Positions 1-10,763 of a stretch of DNA of 64,000 bases are shown one piece after another; the first letter of the stretch is position 1; every line of letters begins with the position of its first letter. Source of the DNA: an endosymbiont of Escarpia spicata (GTDB taxonomy: Bacteria > Pseudomonadota > Gammaproteobacteria > Chromatiales > Chromatiaceae). The position numbers were made by a program, and so were the translations under genes. The notes beneath the pieces were generated by a model. The model searched no databases and was not told the origin of the DNA. It saw nothing but the letters and a program-made list of their open reading frames with translations. Where the stretch lies: NCBI GenBank assembly GCA_003349915.1, contig QFXE01000001.1:62001-126000 (forward strand), written 5' to 3'.

Positions 1-63
1 ACTTCTATACGGAGTCCTGTAGCCAAGATTAGGGGCCGGCGCAGCCCTAGGGAAACGTGACCA

Positions 64-684
64 ATGGCCATTGAAGACCAAGCAGATGATCAGGCGGATC
101 GCCGTGAATTTTTTCGTATCGATGACTCGATTCAGTTGAGTTACCGTGTTGTGGACAGTGTCGAGTTATCGTTGCGGTTGGAGAAACTCGATAACAGTGT
201 CAACGGAAGCTTTACAGTAATGACGCGTTTGCAGGCGCTAAGCCAGCACCTTTCGGCATCATTGCATCGTATCGAGCAGAAAGATCCTGATGTGGCCGAT
301 TACCTCAAGGCGCTGGATAAAAAAGTCGAACTGCTGGGACAGAGTTTTCTGGCGGATGAGGTCGATCTGACGGAACAGCCCGCAAAACCGGTCAATCTCA
401 GTGCGGGTGGTATGTCTTTGTACACCACCGAGTCCCTCGAAATCGGTGCTCAGCTTGAGATCAAGATGCTGCTACTGCCGTCGTTTACCGGTGTTCTTAT
501 CTATGGTGAGGTGGTGGGAAGTGAAGCGGAGTCGGATGATGCCGATTTTCCGTGGAACCTGCGAGTCAATTTTTCTCATATTCGCGATGCGGACAGAGAT
601 GCCCTGATCAGGCATATCCTGCGTCGTCAGGCTGCAGTGTTGCGCCAAAAACGGGAGGATCGGGAACGGCTGGAGGATGAGTGA
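64..684 (+). CDS. PilZ-domain protein (probable cyclic-di-GMP receptor)
   Basis: A 206-residue protein with the two parts of a PilZ c-di-GMP site: an arginine-containing N-terminal stretch (RREFFRID, about residues 13-20) and the NLSAGG motif (NxSxxG type) near residue 112. About 90 helical residues lie between them, longer than in a minimal PilZ protein. The C-terminus is charged and probably coiled coil. There is no signal peptide, so it should be cytosolic. The ATG at 64 is the only good start; the ribosome site before it is weak (GGGAAA, about 10 bases upstream). The next gene overlaps it by four bases, so the two are translationally coupled. It probably binds c-di-GMP made by diguanylate cyclases elsewhere; its partner cannot be read from the sequence. 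Confidence 0.82.
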   Translation: MAIEDQADDQADRREFFRIDDSIQLSYRVVDSVELSLRLEKLDNSVNGSFTVMTRLQALSQHLSASLHRIEQKDPDVADYLKALDKKVELLGQSFLADEVDLTEQPAKPVNLSAGGMSLYTTESLEIGAQLEIKMLLLPSFTGVLIYGEVVGSEAESDDADFPWNLRVNFSHIRDADRDALIRHILRRQAAVLRQKREDRERLEDE

Positions 685-956
685 AAAAACCGACTAACGA
701 GGATGTTTCACTGGCCTTGGAGGCCGCCCACGGACTGCTTGGAGGGGAAGACACTGGTGATGCTGTCGGCAGATGCCTGCTATATCTGGAACACCGCAAT
801 GAGCAGTTGGAACAGTTGGCTGAGTTGGCGGAACGTTACTTTCGCTTTGGCCAACCGGAAGAGGATCATGCCCGCATAGTGCGTCTGCTGGAGTCCATCC
901 GGGAGGAGACACGGGATGAGGAAGAGACTGATAGTAGTGAATTTGGACTGGAATAA
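681..956 (+). CDS. Small acidic helical protein of unknown function
   Basis: A 91-residue acidic protein I do not recognise. It is predicted to be helical, with a leucine-rich heptad-like stretch (residues 35-55) and a very acidic tail. The start is GTG at 681, overlapping the stop of the PilZ gene (GTGA), with a strong GGAGG at 672-676. An ATG at 677 hits a stop after six codons, so it is not the start. The tight coupling suggests it works with the PilZ protein, but that is inference from position only. It has no membrane segments, cysteines or signal peptide. Confidence 0.7.
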   Translation: MKKPTNEDVSLALEAAHGLLGGEDTGDAVGRCLLYLEHRNEQLEQLAELAERYFRFGQPEEDHARIVRLLESIREETRDEEETDSSEFGLE

Positions 957-1050
957 GCGGCTGTTTTTTTAAGATGTGGTAGAATCCCCCGCAATTAAAT
1001 GCCGTCTGCAACTGCCGGACGGTAGACACGAGATTACGAGGACACCTGCC

Positions 1051-1308
1051 ATGCCGATCTACGAATATCGCTGTGATTCCTGTGGGCACGAATTTGAAGC
1101 GCTGCAAAAGATGAGCGATGAGCCGCTGACTGTGTGCAGCGAGTGCGATAAACCGGATCTGAAAAAACTGATCTCTGCTGCGGGTTTCCGTCTCAAGGGC
1201 GGCGGTTGGTACGAAACCGACTTCAAGAGCGGCAAGAAGAAAAATATTCACGACACCGGCAAGAAGGATTCCAAACCCTCCTGTGGCGGTGGTTCCTGCT
1301 GTAACTGA
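1051..1308 (+). CDS. FmdB-family zinc-ribbon protein
   Basis: An 85-residue FmdB-type regulatory zinc ribbon. It opens with the family hallmark MPIYEYRC and carries two CxxC pairs (CDSC at residues 8-11, CSEC about 28-31) that should bind zinc. The tail is glycine- and cysteine-rich (CGGGSCC). A longer frame is open from 976, but the family always starts at MPIYEY, so ATG 1051 is chosen; a purine-rich ACGAGGA lies about 8 bases before it. The family is often found upstream of aspS in gammaproteobacteria, as here. The molecular role is not established; ribosome or nucleic-acid association is a guess. Confidence 0.9.
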   Translation: MPIYEYRCDSCGHEFEALQKMSDEPLTVCSECDKPDLKKLISAAGFRLKGGGWYETDFKSGKKKNIHDTGKKDSKPSCGGGSCCN

Positions 1309-1316
1309 CCCTTTTC

Positions 1317-1943
1317 ATGGTTCAACTAAGACGCTATCTGGTTGCCGGTCTGCTGGTCTGGTTGCCGCTGGGCGCCACTTTCTTTGTTATCAGACTGTTG
1401 GTTCGCTGGATGGACAACAGCCTGTTGCTGGTACCTCAGGCATATCGTCCTGAAAACCTGCTTGGTTTTGCCATTCCCGGCTTGGGGGTGGTGCTCACAC
1501 TGATTATCCTGCTGTTCACCGGACTGGTGGCGGCCAATCTGTTTGGCCGTAAACTGGTCAGTCTGTGGGAACGGGTGTTGGCGCGGATTCCCCTGGTGCG
1601 TTCCGTCTACTCTGCAGTGAAGCAACTGGTGGAGACCATGCTTTCCGATGGCGGTCAGTCGTTCCGTAAGGTGCTGTTGGTTGAATTTCCCCGTCGTGGT
1701 CTCTGGACACTGGCCTTCCAAACCGGCACCGATCAGGGTGAAGCTCAGAAGAAGACCGGGCGCGACGTGATCAACGTCTATATTCCCACCACACCCAATC
1801 CCACCGGTGGTTACTTTGTTTTGGTGCCTCGGGAGGACGTGCAGGAACTCGATATGAGCGTTGATGACGGCCTTAAAATGCTGCTCTCCATGGGGGCAGT
1901 GGTGCCGGACCACCCACAAATGGACGCTCCAGAGTCTGCTTAG
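1317..1943 (+). CDS. DUF502 family membrane protein
   Basis: A 208-residue integral membrane protein of the DUF502 family. Two strong transmembrane helices (residues about 8-28 and 50-75) are followed by a soluble domain with the family signature TTPNPTGG near residue 160 and a [11 protein letters not shown] stretch close to the C-terminus. It lies only 8 bases after the fmdB-like gene and 95 bases before aspS, an arrangement repeated in many gammaproteobacteria. The biochemical function is unknown; no catalytic motif is visible. Confidence 0.88.
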   Translation: MVQLRRYLVAGLLVWLPLGATFFVIRLLVRWMDNSLLLVPQAYRPENLLGFAIPGLGVVLTLIILLFTGLVAANLFGRKLVSLWERVLARIPLVRSVYSAVKQLVETMLSDGGQSFRKVLLVEFPRRGLWTLAFQTGTDQGEAQKKTGRDVINVYIPTTPNPTGGYFVLVPREDVQELDMSVDDGLKMLLSMGAVVPDHPQMDAPESA

Positions 1944-2038
1944 GGCCTGCCTGGGAGACTTCCGGGTTGCACAGGCCCGAATCAGGCCGTAACATTCCCG
2001 CTTTTTACCGGGCGATTTTTTCACAGGACAATCCTCCC

Positions 2039-3826
<1,788 letters not shown>

Positions 3827-3848
3827 GCAGGTTGTAAATCAAGTCGCC

Positions 3849-3880
3849 GTAGGTCGGATTAGCGCAGCGTAATCCGACAA
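3849..3880 (+). repeat. Short palindromic intergenic repeat, family A
   Basis: Nine-base arms GTCGGATTA (3853-3861) and TAATCCGAC (3870-3878) flank an 8-base loop. The same layout, with changes in the arms, recurs at 15330-15360, 39341-39372 and 48208-48238, with a decayed copy at 39224-39254. It resembles REP-type elements of gammaproteobacteria. Confidence 0.75.
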
Positions 3881-3897
3881 TACAGATTTGAACTCAG

Positions 3898-4338
3898 ATG
3901 ACCAATAGACGATACAAGCGTCCTGAGTCGGTGCTGGTGGTGGTCTACACTTTTGCCGGCGAGGTACTGATGCTGCGCCGCAAAAGCCCCAATGATTTCT
4001 GGCAGTCGGTTACCGGCAGCCTGCGTTGGGGCGAATCCCCTTTGCAGGCGGCGCGCAGGGAACTCTACGAGGAGACCGGGTTGATGGCGGGTTGTGGGTT
4101 GATCGACCTGCATCACCAAGTGGAGTTTCCGATCATCACCCCCTGGCGCGCCCGCTATGCGCCTAACGCCAGAACCAACCGTGAACACTGGTTTGCGCTG
4201 CCCCTCAATTCACGCCGTATTCCTCATCTGAATCCGGCGGAACATACGGCCTACCGCTGGCTTTCCTCACTTGAGAAGGGGGCGCAGCTAGCCACTTCCT
4301 GGACCAATCGGGATGCGATCCGCGTGTTGGCGGGGTGA
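3898..4338 (+). CDS. nudB: Dihydroneopterin triphosphate diphosphatase (Nudix)
   Basis: A 146-residue Nudix hydrolase. The box is complete: G at the start of GSLRWGE, then REL and EETGL in the GX5EX7REUXEEXGU pattern (residues about 41-63). The N-terminus (RRYKRPESVLVVVYT) and the WQSVTGSL segment match NudB, which removes pyrophosphate from dihydroneopterin triphosphate in folate synthesis and also acts on dATP. The position directly after aspS is the usual gammaproteobacterial order (aspS-nudB). It is cytosolic. The gene ends facing the deaminase at 4467-4943, with a large inverted repeat between them. Confidence 0.92.
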   Translation: MTNRRYKRPESVLVVVYTFAGEVLMLRRKSPNDFWQSVTGSLRWGESPLQAARRELYEETGLMAGCGLIDLHHQVEFPIITPWRARYAPNARTNREHWFALPLNSRRIPHLNPAEHTAYRWLSSLEKGAQLATSWTNRDAIRVLAG

Positions 4339-4394
4339 GTAGGGACGGTGCCACCTCCGTGATTTACCCTCTACGGAATAATCGCGGCAAGAAT

Positions 4395-4454
4395 GTAGGG
4401 TGCGCCGTGCGCACCATGATCGCTGCATATTCTGGTGCGCACGGCACACCCTAC
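4395..4454. repeat. Imperfect inverted repeat, family B (possible bidirectional terminator)
   Basis: Two 22-base arms, one beginning GTAGGGTGCGCCGTGCGCAC and the other its complement with one mismatch, are separated by 17 bases. Each arm contains its own small hairpin (GGTGCGC/GCGCACC). It lies between the convergent nudB and deaminase genes. A single-arm copy occurs at 49553-49585, so it is a mobile or dispersed element rather than only a terminator. Confidence 0.75.
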
Positions 4455-4466
4455 CAGATGAGATCC

Positions 4467-4943
4467 TCAATATTTGAAACGCTGCTCATCGTTTTTCCAC
4501 AGTTGGAAGACAGCAAGGCTCTCTTCCCGTAACAGTTGTCGGGACTGGATCTTTCTCTCTTCAGGGGGACTTTGTAACTCCTGACAAATAAACTGGTCGG
4601 AGAAGCCGATCCCGGCTGCATCATTGGCATCTGCCGCATAGACGATGGTTTGAATGTGGGCCCAGTAGGCGGCACTCAGGCACATTGGGCAGGGTTCACA
4701 GCTGGCATAGAGTGTGGCTCCGTTGAGATGCATGCTCTCCTGCTGTCCACAAGCCTCGCGGATGGCATTGATCTCAGCATGGGCAGTGGGGTCGTTGTTA
4801 TTGACCACCTGATTCCAGCCACGGCCGATGATTCGTCCATCAAGCACAACGACTGCGCCGAAGGGGCCGCCGTGATGCAGTTCCACACCCCGACGTGCCA
4901 GATCTATCGCCTCCTGCATGAACGCCTTCTCGTCCTGACCCAT
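4467..4943 (-). CDS. Nucleoside/guanine deaminase family protein
   Basis: A 158-residue zinc-dependent deaminase of the CDA fold. The zinc ligands and catalytic acid are visible in HAEINAI (His and Glu, near residue 60) and PCPMC (two Cys, near residue 88). The NAE/HAE context and the length fit guanine or cytosine deaminases (GuaD-like) more than tRNA adenosine deaminase TadA, but substrate cannot be fixed. The frame opens at a TTG at 4958 that overlaps the permease; the ATG at 4943, with GGGAG about 8 bases before it, is the better start. It is the last gene of the minus-strand run that includes the ABC exporter. Confidence 0.85.
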   Translation of the reverse strand: MGQDEKAFMQEAIDLARRGVELHHGGPFGAVVVLDGRIIGRGWNQVVNNNDPTAHAEINAIREACGQQESMHLNGATLYASCEPCPMCLSAAYWAHIQTIVYAADANDAAGIGFSDQFICQELQSPPEERKIQSRQLLREESLAVFQLWKNDEQRFKY

Positions 4944-4948
4944 GGTGA

Positions 4949-5947
4949 CTACTCCCAACGGAAGGTTTTGGCCCCAATCCAGATAAAGATAACACTAAAG
5001 CCGGTGAGTGCGATGAGCTGGGGCCAGATATCTGCCGGACCTGCGCCGTCGATCATGATCGCCCTGGCGGCGTCGATCATATGGGTCAGGGGCAGGGCAA
5101 GGGCTAACTGCTGCACCAGTGGATGAGAGCCTTCCAGGGAGAACCAGACGCCGGAGAGCAGCATCATCGGCCAGCTGATCAGATTCAACAGGCCGTTGGC
5201 AGCCTCCTCGCTGGTCATGCGCGCCGCGATCAACAAGCCGACGCTGATCATGCTCAGACCGCCCAGGATGAGAACCGTCAGTAGCAGCCAGTAGGAACCA
5301 TACATGCGGAACCCGATGAGTTGATCGGTGCCGATATAGACCAGGGTAGTAAATGCGACGATCATCAACAGCCGGGAGACGATCTGCGCCAGGAGGAATT
5401 CAAATGCTGTCAATGGTGTGGCGCTGAGTCTTTTCAGGACGCCGTTCTTGCGGTACCGCACGATCACATAACCGACACCGAAGAGGGAGCTGAACATGAT
5501 GTTCATTCCCAGTACGCCGGGAATCACCCAGTCCACGTAGCGGATCTCCTTGCCGCTTACCGAATCTTTTTGCAGTTCGCTGGTGTCCAGCAGTCGTTCC
5601 AGGATATACCCCTTGGCTGAGCTGTTGTTGATCCAGTAGCGGTTGCCTGGGATGTCTATCAGCATATCCAGCTGATGACGGTCCACCTTGGTGATGGCAT
5701 CTGTCTGTGATTCGATGGGAATAAACTGGATATGACGGGTTGTAAGAAAGGTTTCCAGTCTGCTGTTATCCGCTGTTTCTCCCTGGACGCCTACCTTGTA
5801 GAGATCCTGATCTTCGGAACCAAAGGCAAAGGCGAAGCCGATGACGATAAGCACCGGCATGATGATGTTCCAGCCAAGCGCCGTGCGATCCCGCAGAAAC
5901 TCCTGATTGCGGGCCTTGAGAAGGGCAAGAAAACGGTGTGGTGACAT
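4949..5947 (-). CDS. ABC-2 type transporter permease
   Basis: A 332-residue permease with an N-terminal membrane helix (residues about 24-44), a periplasmic domain (45-170) and five further helices in the C-terminal half, the ABC-2 plan of NodJ/YhhJ-type exporters. It starts three bases after the ATPase gene stops, so the two form one exporter. The substrate (drug, lipid or polysaccharide) is not shown by the sequence. The N-terminal sequence ALLKARNQEFLRDRTALGWN is typical of the family. Confidence 0.9.
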   Translation of the reverse strand: MSPHRFLALLKARNQEFLRDRTALGWNIIMPVLIVIGFAFAFGSEDQDLYKVGVQGETADNSRLETFLTTRHIQFIPIESQTDAITKVDRHQLDMLIDIPGNRYWINNSSAKGYILERLLDTSELQKDSVSGKEIRYVDWVIPGVLGMNIMFSSLFGVGYVIVRYRKNGVLKRLSATPLTAFEFLLAQIVSRLLMIVAFTTLVYIGTDQLIGFRMYGSYWLLLTVLILGGLSMISVGLLIAARMTSEEAANGLLNLISWPMMLLSGVWFSLEGSHPLVQQLALALPLTHMIDAARAIMIDGAGPADIWPQLIALTGFSVIFIWIGAKTFRWE

Positions 5948-5950
5948 AGT

Positions 5951-6829
5951 TCAGGATCGCAGAGAGTGGCCGGTTAATTCAAGGAACAGATCTTCCAGGG
6001 TAGGGGAGCGCACCAGCAAGTGGGTCAGTGAGATCTGGTGTTTGATCAGATGCTCGATGCTGGTGTTCACCTCCCTGGAAAGAATCTCCACCCGGTCCTC
6101 CTGTGGAAGGAGACTGGATCCCGGGTCAGGTTTGAAACCTGCAGGCAGCGCATCTGCGGGAAGGGTGAGAATCGAATTTTTGTAGTGTTCGGCGAGCAGT
6201 TCCCTGGGTACGCCACAGGCGATGATCTTGCCGTGATCCATGATCAGGATCTCATCGCAGAGTTCATAGGCCTCTTCCATATAGTGAGTGGTGAGTATCA
6301 GGGTCTTGTTCTCCCCCTTGATTCGCCTGACCTGTTCCCAGAGGTTGCGCCGTGACTGGGGGTCCAGTCCGGTCGTGGGTTCATCGAGGAAGACGATCTC
6401 GGGGTTATTGATCAGGGCAATCGCCAGCAATAGTCGCTGCCGTTGACCACCGGAGAGTTTACGGGTGTCCCGTTCGAGAAACTCGCCCAATGCGCAGATC
6501 TCAATCAACTCATCCAGAGATCGGGTATGGGGATAGAACTGCTGGAAGAGCTTCAGCACCTCACGGACCGTGATGTGCTCTTGCAGGGCAGTATGCTGAA
6601 ACATGATGCCTGCTTCGTTTCGGAACTCGGCGCCCAAGGGAGCGCCCTTGTAGAGAATGGTGCCGGAGGAGGGGCGCAGAATACCTTCCAGCATCTCTAC
6701 CGTGGTGGTCTTTCCTGCGCCGTTAGGGCCTAGCAGACCGAGGCAGATGCCCCGGGGAATAGTGAAGCTGATGCCATCCACCGCCTTGAGACCGGCATAG
6801 TGTTTGGTTAGGTCTTTTACCTCGATCAT
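5951..6829 (-). CDS. ABC transporter ATP-binding protein
   Basis: A 292-residue ATPase with Walker A GPNGAGKTTT (residues about 34-43), Q-loop MFQHTALQ, signature LSGGQRQR, Walker B IVFLDEPTTGLD and the switch histidine in LTTHYMEEA. The C-terminal 70 residues form the extra domain seen in drug-export (CcmA/DrrA-like) ATPases. It energises the permease encoded immediately downstream. It follows the HDOD gene by 12 bases, so the four genes 4467-7681 are probably one operon. Confidence 0.94.
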   Translation of the reverse strand: MIEVKDLTKHYAGLKAVDGISFTIPRGICLGLLGPNGAGKTTTVEMLEGILRPSSGTILYKGAPLGAEFRNEAGIMFQHTALQEHITVREVLKLFQQFYPHTRSLDELIEICALGEFLERDTRKLSGGQRQRLLLAIALINNPEIVFLDEPTTGLDPQSRRNLWEQVRRIKGENKTLILTTHYMEEAYELCDEILIMDHGKIIACGVPRELLAEHYKNSILTLPADALPAGFKPDPGSSLLPQEDRVEILSREVNTSIEHLIKHQISLTHLLVRSPTLEDLFLELTGHSLRS

Positions 6830-6841
6830 CTTTGTGGGGTA

Positions 6842-7681
6842 TTAGGACAGAAACATCACTTCGACCTCTTTCACCTCTTCTTCAACCCCTTCGATATCCA
6901 CGACATTGATCTCAGGTTCCAGGCCCACCTTTGCGAAGGCAGGGATGAGGCCCCAATCCTCATTGGTAAGGGAATGGTCGTTACCCAAGGCGGTCTGCAG
7001 GCGGGCGACAAGGACGACGTCGACATAGTCCGCTTGTGTACCCCCATCATAACCAAGATCCTGGAAGTGTGCTGGCACCTTGATCAGGGATTCCGGAAAA
7101 TCCCAGTCTTCGAGAATGCGTTTGCCGATCCTGGGGCTCAGGGCCTCGATAACCCGGTCAAGCTCTTCCTGATCACTGATCAATTCTGGAGAGTGTTCCG
7201 CCATGGTCAGCACAGGAAGGGCGCCGATATTGTGGATCAGCCCGGCAAGCATCGCCTGTTCTCTATCCAGATGTTTGAGATTCTGTGCCAACACTCTGCT
7301 GATGGCGGCAATCTGCACACTCTCTTCCCAGAGTTGCCGAAAACGTTTGTCCAGAATATCGCAGGTGGCCTGGAAGATCTGCTGCATGATCAGGCTGACC
7401 ACCAGGCTGCGTACCAACCGCGTACCCAGCCTGGCTACCGCCATCTGCAGGTTGTCGATAGGGTTGCGTCCACGATAGAGCGGGCTGTTGGCGACCTGTA
7501 GGAGGCGGGCGGAGAGCGCGGCGTCGGTGGCGACGATTTTGGCGATCTGTTGGGCCGTGGAGTCTTCACTCTCGACCGCATCCCTGACCCGTAATGCAAC
7601 CTCCGGTAGCGTCGGCAGGGTCAGTTTATGTTCGTCGATGGCTTTGAAGATAGAGTCTAGAAAGGCGTTTTCGTCAATCAT
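6842..7681 (-). CDS. HDOD-domain protein
   Basis: A 279-residue cytosolic protein made almost entirely of an HDOD domain (about residues 15-215), recognised by LPTLPEVALRVRDAVE, DAALSARLLQVANSPLY and the AGLIHNIGALPVL segment. HDOD proteins lack full HD metal sites and usually act as signalling scaffolds; here the HN in LIHNIG replaces the catalytic HD, consistent with loss of phosphohydrolase activity. The acidic C-terminus is valine- and glutamate-rich. Linkage to the ABC exporter is positional only. Confidence 0.88.
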   Translation of the reverse strand: MIDENAFLDSIFKAIDEHKLTLPTLPEVALRVRDAVESEDSTAQQIAKIVATDAALSARLLQVANSPLYRGRNPIDNLQMAVARLGTRLVRSLVVSLIMQQIFQATCDILDKRFRQLWEESVQIAAISRVLAQNLKHLDREQAMLAGLIHNIGALPVLTMAEHSPELISDQEELDRVIEALSPRIGKRILEDWDFPESLIKVPAHFQDLGYDGGTQADYVDVVLVARLQTALGNDHSLTNEDWGLIPAFAKVGLEPEINVVDIEGVEEEVKEVEVMFLS

Positions 7682-7777
7682 ATCCGTGTCTTGTTATTCC
7701 CGGTGGTTATTGCGGATCAATGTGTTACCGCATGGCCGCATGGTGATATGGTCGGTTCCTCTCTGTTAGCGGCAGGG

Positions 7778-8782
7778 TTACTCGGATTCTGAAGTAAATT
7801 CATAAGGCAGATTGCGAATCTCCAATGCCGGCCCGGTTTCTCCCAATGTGATCTTTTCGTTTTCCGCGTTGGCGACCTCGATAACCACCAGCAGGTCGAA
7901 TCCACCGTCAGCGGCTTGGGCGTCCACGACCTTGCCGGCGCCTTGGCCCGACTGACTGTTGGCCGCGTGGAGCGCGTCACCTGGTTTCGGTTCGAAATCT
8001 CCGGAAATATGGGCCAGGTACATGCGGCGCTTGAGTTTGCCCAGATAATGCATGCGCGCCACCACCTCCTGGCCGGTGTAGCATCCTTTGGTGAAACTGA
8101 CGCCATCGACAAGCTGCATGTTGGTCATTTGGGGAACGAATGCTTCTGCGGTCTCCGGAAAGATGGTTGGAATTCCGGCTCGGATATTCTGCAGCGCCCA
8201 ATAATGACTATCACCCGTTGTGGTCCCTGACTCCAGAGCCTCCCAGAGACTGATCGATTCATCCACCGGACCGATAATCTCAAAGCGGGGTACCTCACCA
8301 GACAGGCGGATCAGGATGAGGTTGTTCTGCTCCACCACGCTGTTTGTCTCATCGGGCAGGCTGGTGAAATGGGGTTGCAGAAGCGCCTCCACACAGTTTC
8401 CGGTGAGTCCGAAACGAACCAGCTCATCACTCGCATCAGTGACAGTGACCTTGGATCTCATCACAAACATCTGCAGTCGTTTGAGGCTTGTTGCCATATT
8501 GCCGGCAGGTGTTTGCAGGAGGAAGTCGTCACCCTGGCGAAGTGCCCGGTAACTTGCCAGCATGCGGCCTTTGGCTGTGCACCAGCCGCAGAGGTTACTG
8601 TGCCCGGCGGTGACTTCGCGCATGTCGTTCGTCATCTGACCCTGCAGAAAACCTTCTGCATCCTCTCCGCTGACCCGCAACAGGCCAAAGTGGGAGAGAT
8701 CGTTCAAAACGCAGGCATCTGCGGTGGGCTGTACCGCTGAAGCCGGGCGTGACTGCATGAATGCTGACCACTGTGTGTTCAT
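7778..8782 (-). CDS. ygfZ: Folate-binding protein YgfZ (iron-sulfur cluster repair)
   Basis: A 334-residue member of the YgfZ/GcvT family. The family signature KGCYTGQEVVARMHYLGK, with its conserved cysteine, lies near residues 225-243. The N-terminal half (LNDLSHFGLLRVSGEDAEGFLQGQ) matches the folate-binding fold. YgfZ helps mature or repair some [4Fe-4S] enzymes in a tetrahydrofolate-dependent way; its presence near Fe-S enzymes such as dsrAB is suggestive only. It is divergent from the RNB exoribonuclease. The 96 bases downstream, before the HDOD gene, hold nothing I can recognise. Confidence 0.93.
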   Translation of the reverse strand: MNTQWSAFMQSRPASAVQPTADACVLNDLSHFGLLRVSGEDAEGFLQGQMTNDMREVTAGHSNLCGWCTAKGRMLASYRALRQGDDFLLQTPAGNMATSLKRLQMFVMRSKVTVTDASDELVRFGLTGNCVEALLQPHFTSLPDETNSVVEQNNLILIRLSGEVPRFEIIGPVDESISLWEALESGTTTGDSHYWALQNIRAGIPTIFPETAEAFVPQMTNMQLVDGVSFTKGCYTGQEVVARMHYLGKLKRRMYLAHISGDFEPKPGDALHAANSQSGQGAGKVVDAQAADGGFDLLVVIEVANAENEKITLGETGPALEIRNLPYEFTSESE

Positions 8783-8902
8783 GGTGTGGACGGACTCCTG
8801 AGTTTGCTCCTATTCTGTGCGTATCATACCCCATCGTCAGAGGTACGAAACGTCCATTGTGTGTGGTTTCGTGCTGCTCCATCAAACACTATTGGAATCC
8901 GC

Positions 8903-10717
8903 ATGAGTAGTCCCGTTGCAGGCAGTCTGGTCCTGTATAAAATACGTCCCGCAAAAGTGGTTGAAGTCAGCGACAAGATCACTATTGAGTTGGAGGGGGG
9001 CAAAACCAAGCGTGTCAGAACCAAGGATATCGTCCTGCTGCACCCCGGTCCCCTTGCCAGTCTGAAGGATCTCACTCCGCAGACGGGAGAGATCGAGGAG
9101 AGCTGGGAGTTACTGGAGGAGAGCACCACCGAGATTCAGGAGTTTACTGAACTGCTGTTTGACGCTTACACGCCGGTGACTGCCTGGGCTGCCTGGGAAG
9201 TGGTGGCGGATGGACTCTATTTTGCGGGAGAGCCCCAGGCCATCACCCCCAGACCGGCGTCAGAAGTGCAGGCAGAGCGGGAACGGCGCGAGGCCAAAGA
9301 GGCAGCGGAGACGGCCTGGACTGCTTTTGTCGACAGGGTCAACCGGGGCGAGCTGGTGGAAGAGGACCGCAAGCCACTGGGCGAGGTGGAGGCTCTCGCC
9401 CTGGGGACGCGTAACAACAGCCGGATTCTCAAAGCGCTGGGTTTTCAGGAGACACCGGTCAATGCGCACCGGCTGCTGGTGAAGACAGGTTACTGGAGCG
9501 AGAACGAGAACCCCTATCCGCGCCGTTTTGGCATCAATCCGGAGACCCCGGAATATGAGATACCCATGTTGCCGGATGAGTCCCGTCTCGATCTGACCCA
9601 TCTGCCCGCGTACGCCATCGACGATGAGGGCAACCAGGATCCGGATGATGCCGTCAGTCTCGACGGCGAGCGTATCTGGGTGCATGTGGCGGATGTTGCC
9701 GCACTGGTACCCCCCGATAGCGTGATGGATCTGGATGCACGTAACCGCGGCTCAAATCTCTATATCCCGGAACAGGTCATATCCATGTTGCCTCCCGGCT
9801 TGACCCATCGACTGGGGCTTGGGCTGGAGGATGAGTCACCGGCCCTGTCGATCGGTTTCTCGCTTTCCGATGCGGGAGAGATCGATGATATAGAGATTCA
9901 GCCCACCCGCCTGAAAGTGACCCGAATAAGCTATCAGGATGCTGACCAGAGTCTGCTTGAGGCGCCTTTTACCGAATTGCAGCGCAAGGCACAGATCTAC
10001 CGGAAACGCCGTGCAGCTGCAGGCGCCGCCTTCATCAACCTGCCGGAGGTGAAGATCAGGGTTGAAGACGCAGGCGTCCGGGTGACGCCGCTGCCCCCAC
10101 TGGCCAGCCGTGAGATGGTGATGGACCTGATGCTGATGGCGGGGGAGGCGGTGGGTCGATACTGTATCGACAAAGATATCCCGGTACCGTTTGCCACCCA
10201 GGCGCCACCTGATGAGCCGTCGACTCCTGAGGGGATGGCAGCCATGTTCGCTTACCGGAGGAAGTTCAAGCCCAGCCAGATCAAGACGCAACCCGAGCCC
10301 CATTCAGGTCTTGGTCTGGCGTTTTATATCCGGGCGACCAGCCCCTTGAGACGCTATTCTGATCTGCTGACTCATCAGCAGCTCAGGGCCCACCTGCGGG
10401 GTGAGGACCCACTCGACATTCACGCCGTATCGGAGCGAATAGGACTGGCGGAGGTTGGCAGTGCAGCAATCCGCAAGTCGGAACGGCTCTCCAACAGTCA
10501 TTGGCGTTTGGTTTTTTTGCGCGACAATCCGGATTGGCAGGGCGAAGCGGTAGTCGTTGCCAGAGAGGGTGAGCGGGCAACGGTAATGATTCCTGAACTC
10601 GGTATGGACACCAAGGTCAGGGTGAAAAGTGCACCTGCACTCAATGAGACGATCCGTCTTAAACCGAGGGAGATCGATCTGCCGGATTTGGCCTGCTATT
10701 TCAGTGTGCTGGGATAA
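8903..10717 (+). CDS. RNB-family 3'-5' exoribonuclease (RNase II type)
   Basis: A 604-residue RNase II/R family enzyme. The catalytic RNB domain carries the acidic motif IDDEGNQDPDDAVS (four metal-binding aspartates, near residue 240) and the SPLRRYSDLLTHQQL signature near residue 480. It lacks the long N-terminal cold-shock region and the basic tail of RNase R, and a true RNase R is encoded at 51698-54025, so this is the second family member. The frame is open from 8786, but that would run through the divergent promoter region; ATG 8903 (MSSPVAGSLVLYK) gives the family N-terminus. Confidence 0.87.
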   Translation: MSSPVAGSLVLYKIRPAKVVEVSDKITIELEGGKTKRVRTKDIVLLHPGPLASLKDLTPQTGEIEESWELLEESTTEIQEFTELLFDAYTPVTAWAAWEVVADGLYFAGEPQAITPRPASEVQAERERREAKEAAETAWTAFVDRVNRGELVEEDRKPLGEVEALALGTRNNSRILKALGFQETPVNAHRLLVKTGYWSENENPYPRRFGINPETPEYEIPMLPDESRLDLTHLPAYAIDDEGNQDPDDAVSLDGERIWVHVADVAALVPPDSVMDLDARNRGSNLYIPEQVISMLPPGLTHRLGLGLEDESPALSIGFSLSDAGEIDDIEIQPTRLKVTRISYQDADQSLLEAPFTELQRKAQIYRKRRAAAGAAFINLPEVKIRVEDAGVRVTPLPPLASREMVMDLMLMAGEAVGRYCIDKDIPVPFATQAPPDEPSTPEGMAAMFAYRRKFKPSQIKTQPEPHSGLGLAFYIRATSPLRRYSDLLTHQQLRAHLRGEDPLDIHAVSERIGLAEVGSAAIRKSERLSNSHWRLVFLRDNPDWQGEAVVVAREGERATVMIPELGMDTKVRVKSAPALNETIRLKPREIDLPDLACYFSVLG

Positions 10718-10763
10718 AGTAGATTCACTCCTTAGGCTACACTGGGCTGATAGGGAGGTTTGT

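Noticed and set aside
694-1251. A 185-codon minus-strand frame over the small gene and the FmdB gene
   Set aside because: It is antisense to two well-supported genes and has no family sequence or ribosome site.
1943-1978. GGGCCTG/CAGGCCC hairpin before aspS as a T-box or terminator
   Set aside because: There is no T-box motif and no T-run; the loop is long. It is left as an unassigned hairpin.
4335-4532. A 65-codon plus-strand frame after nudB
   Set aside because: It lies over the family B repeat and the end of the deaminase gene on the other strand.
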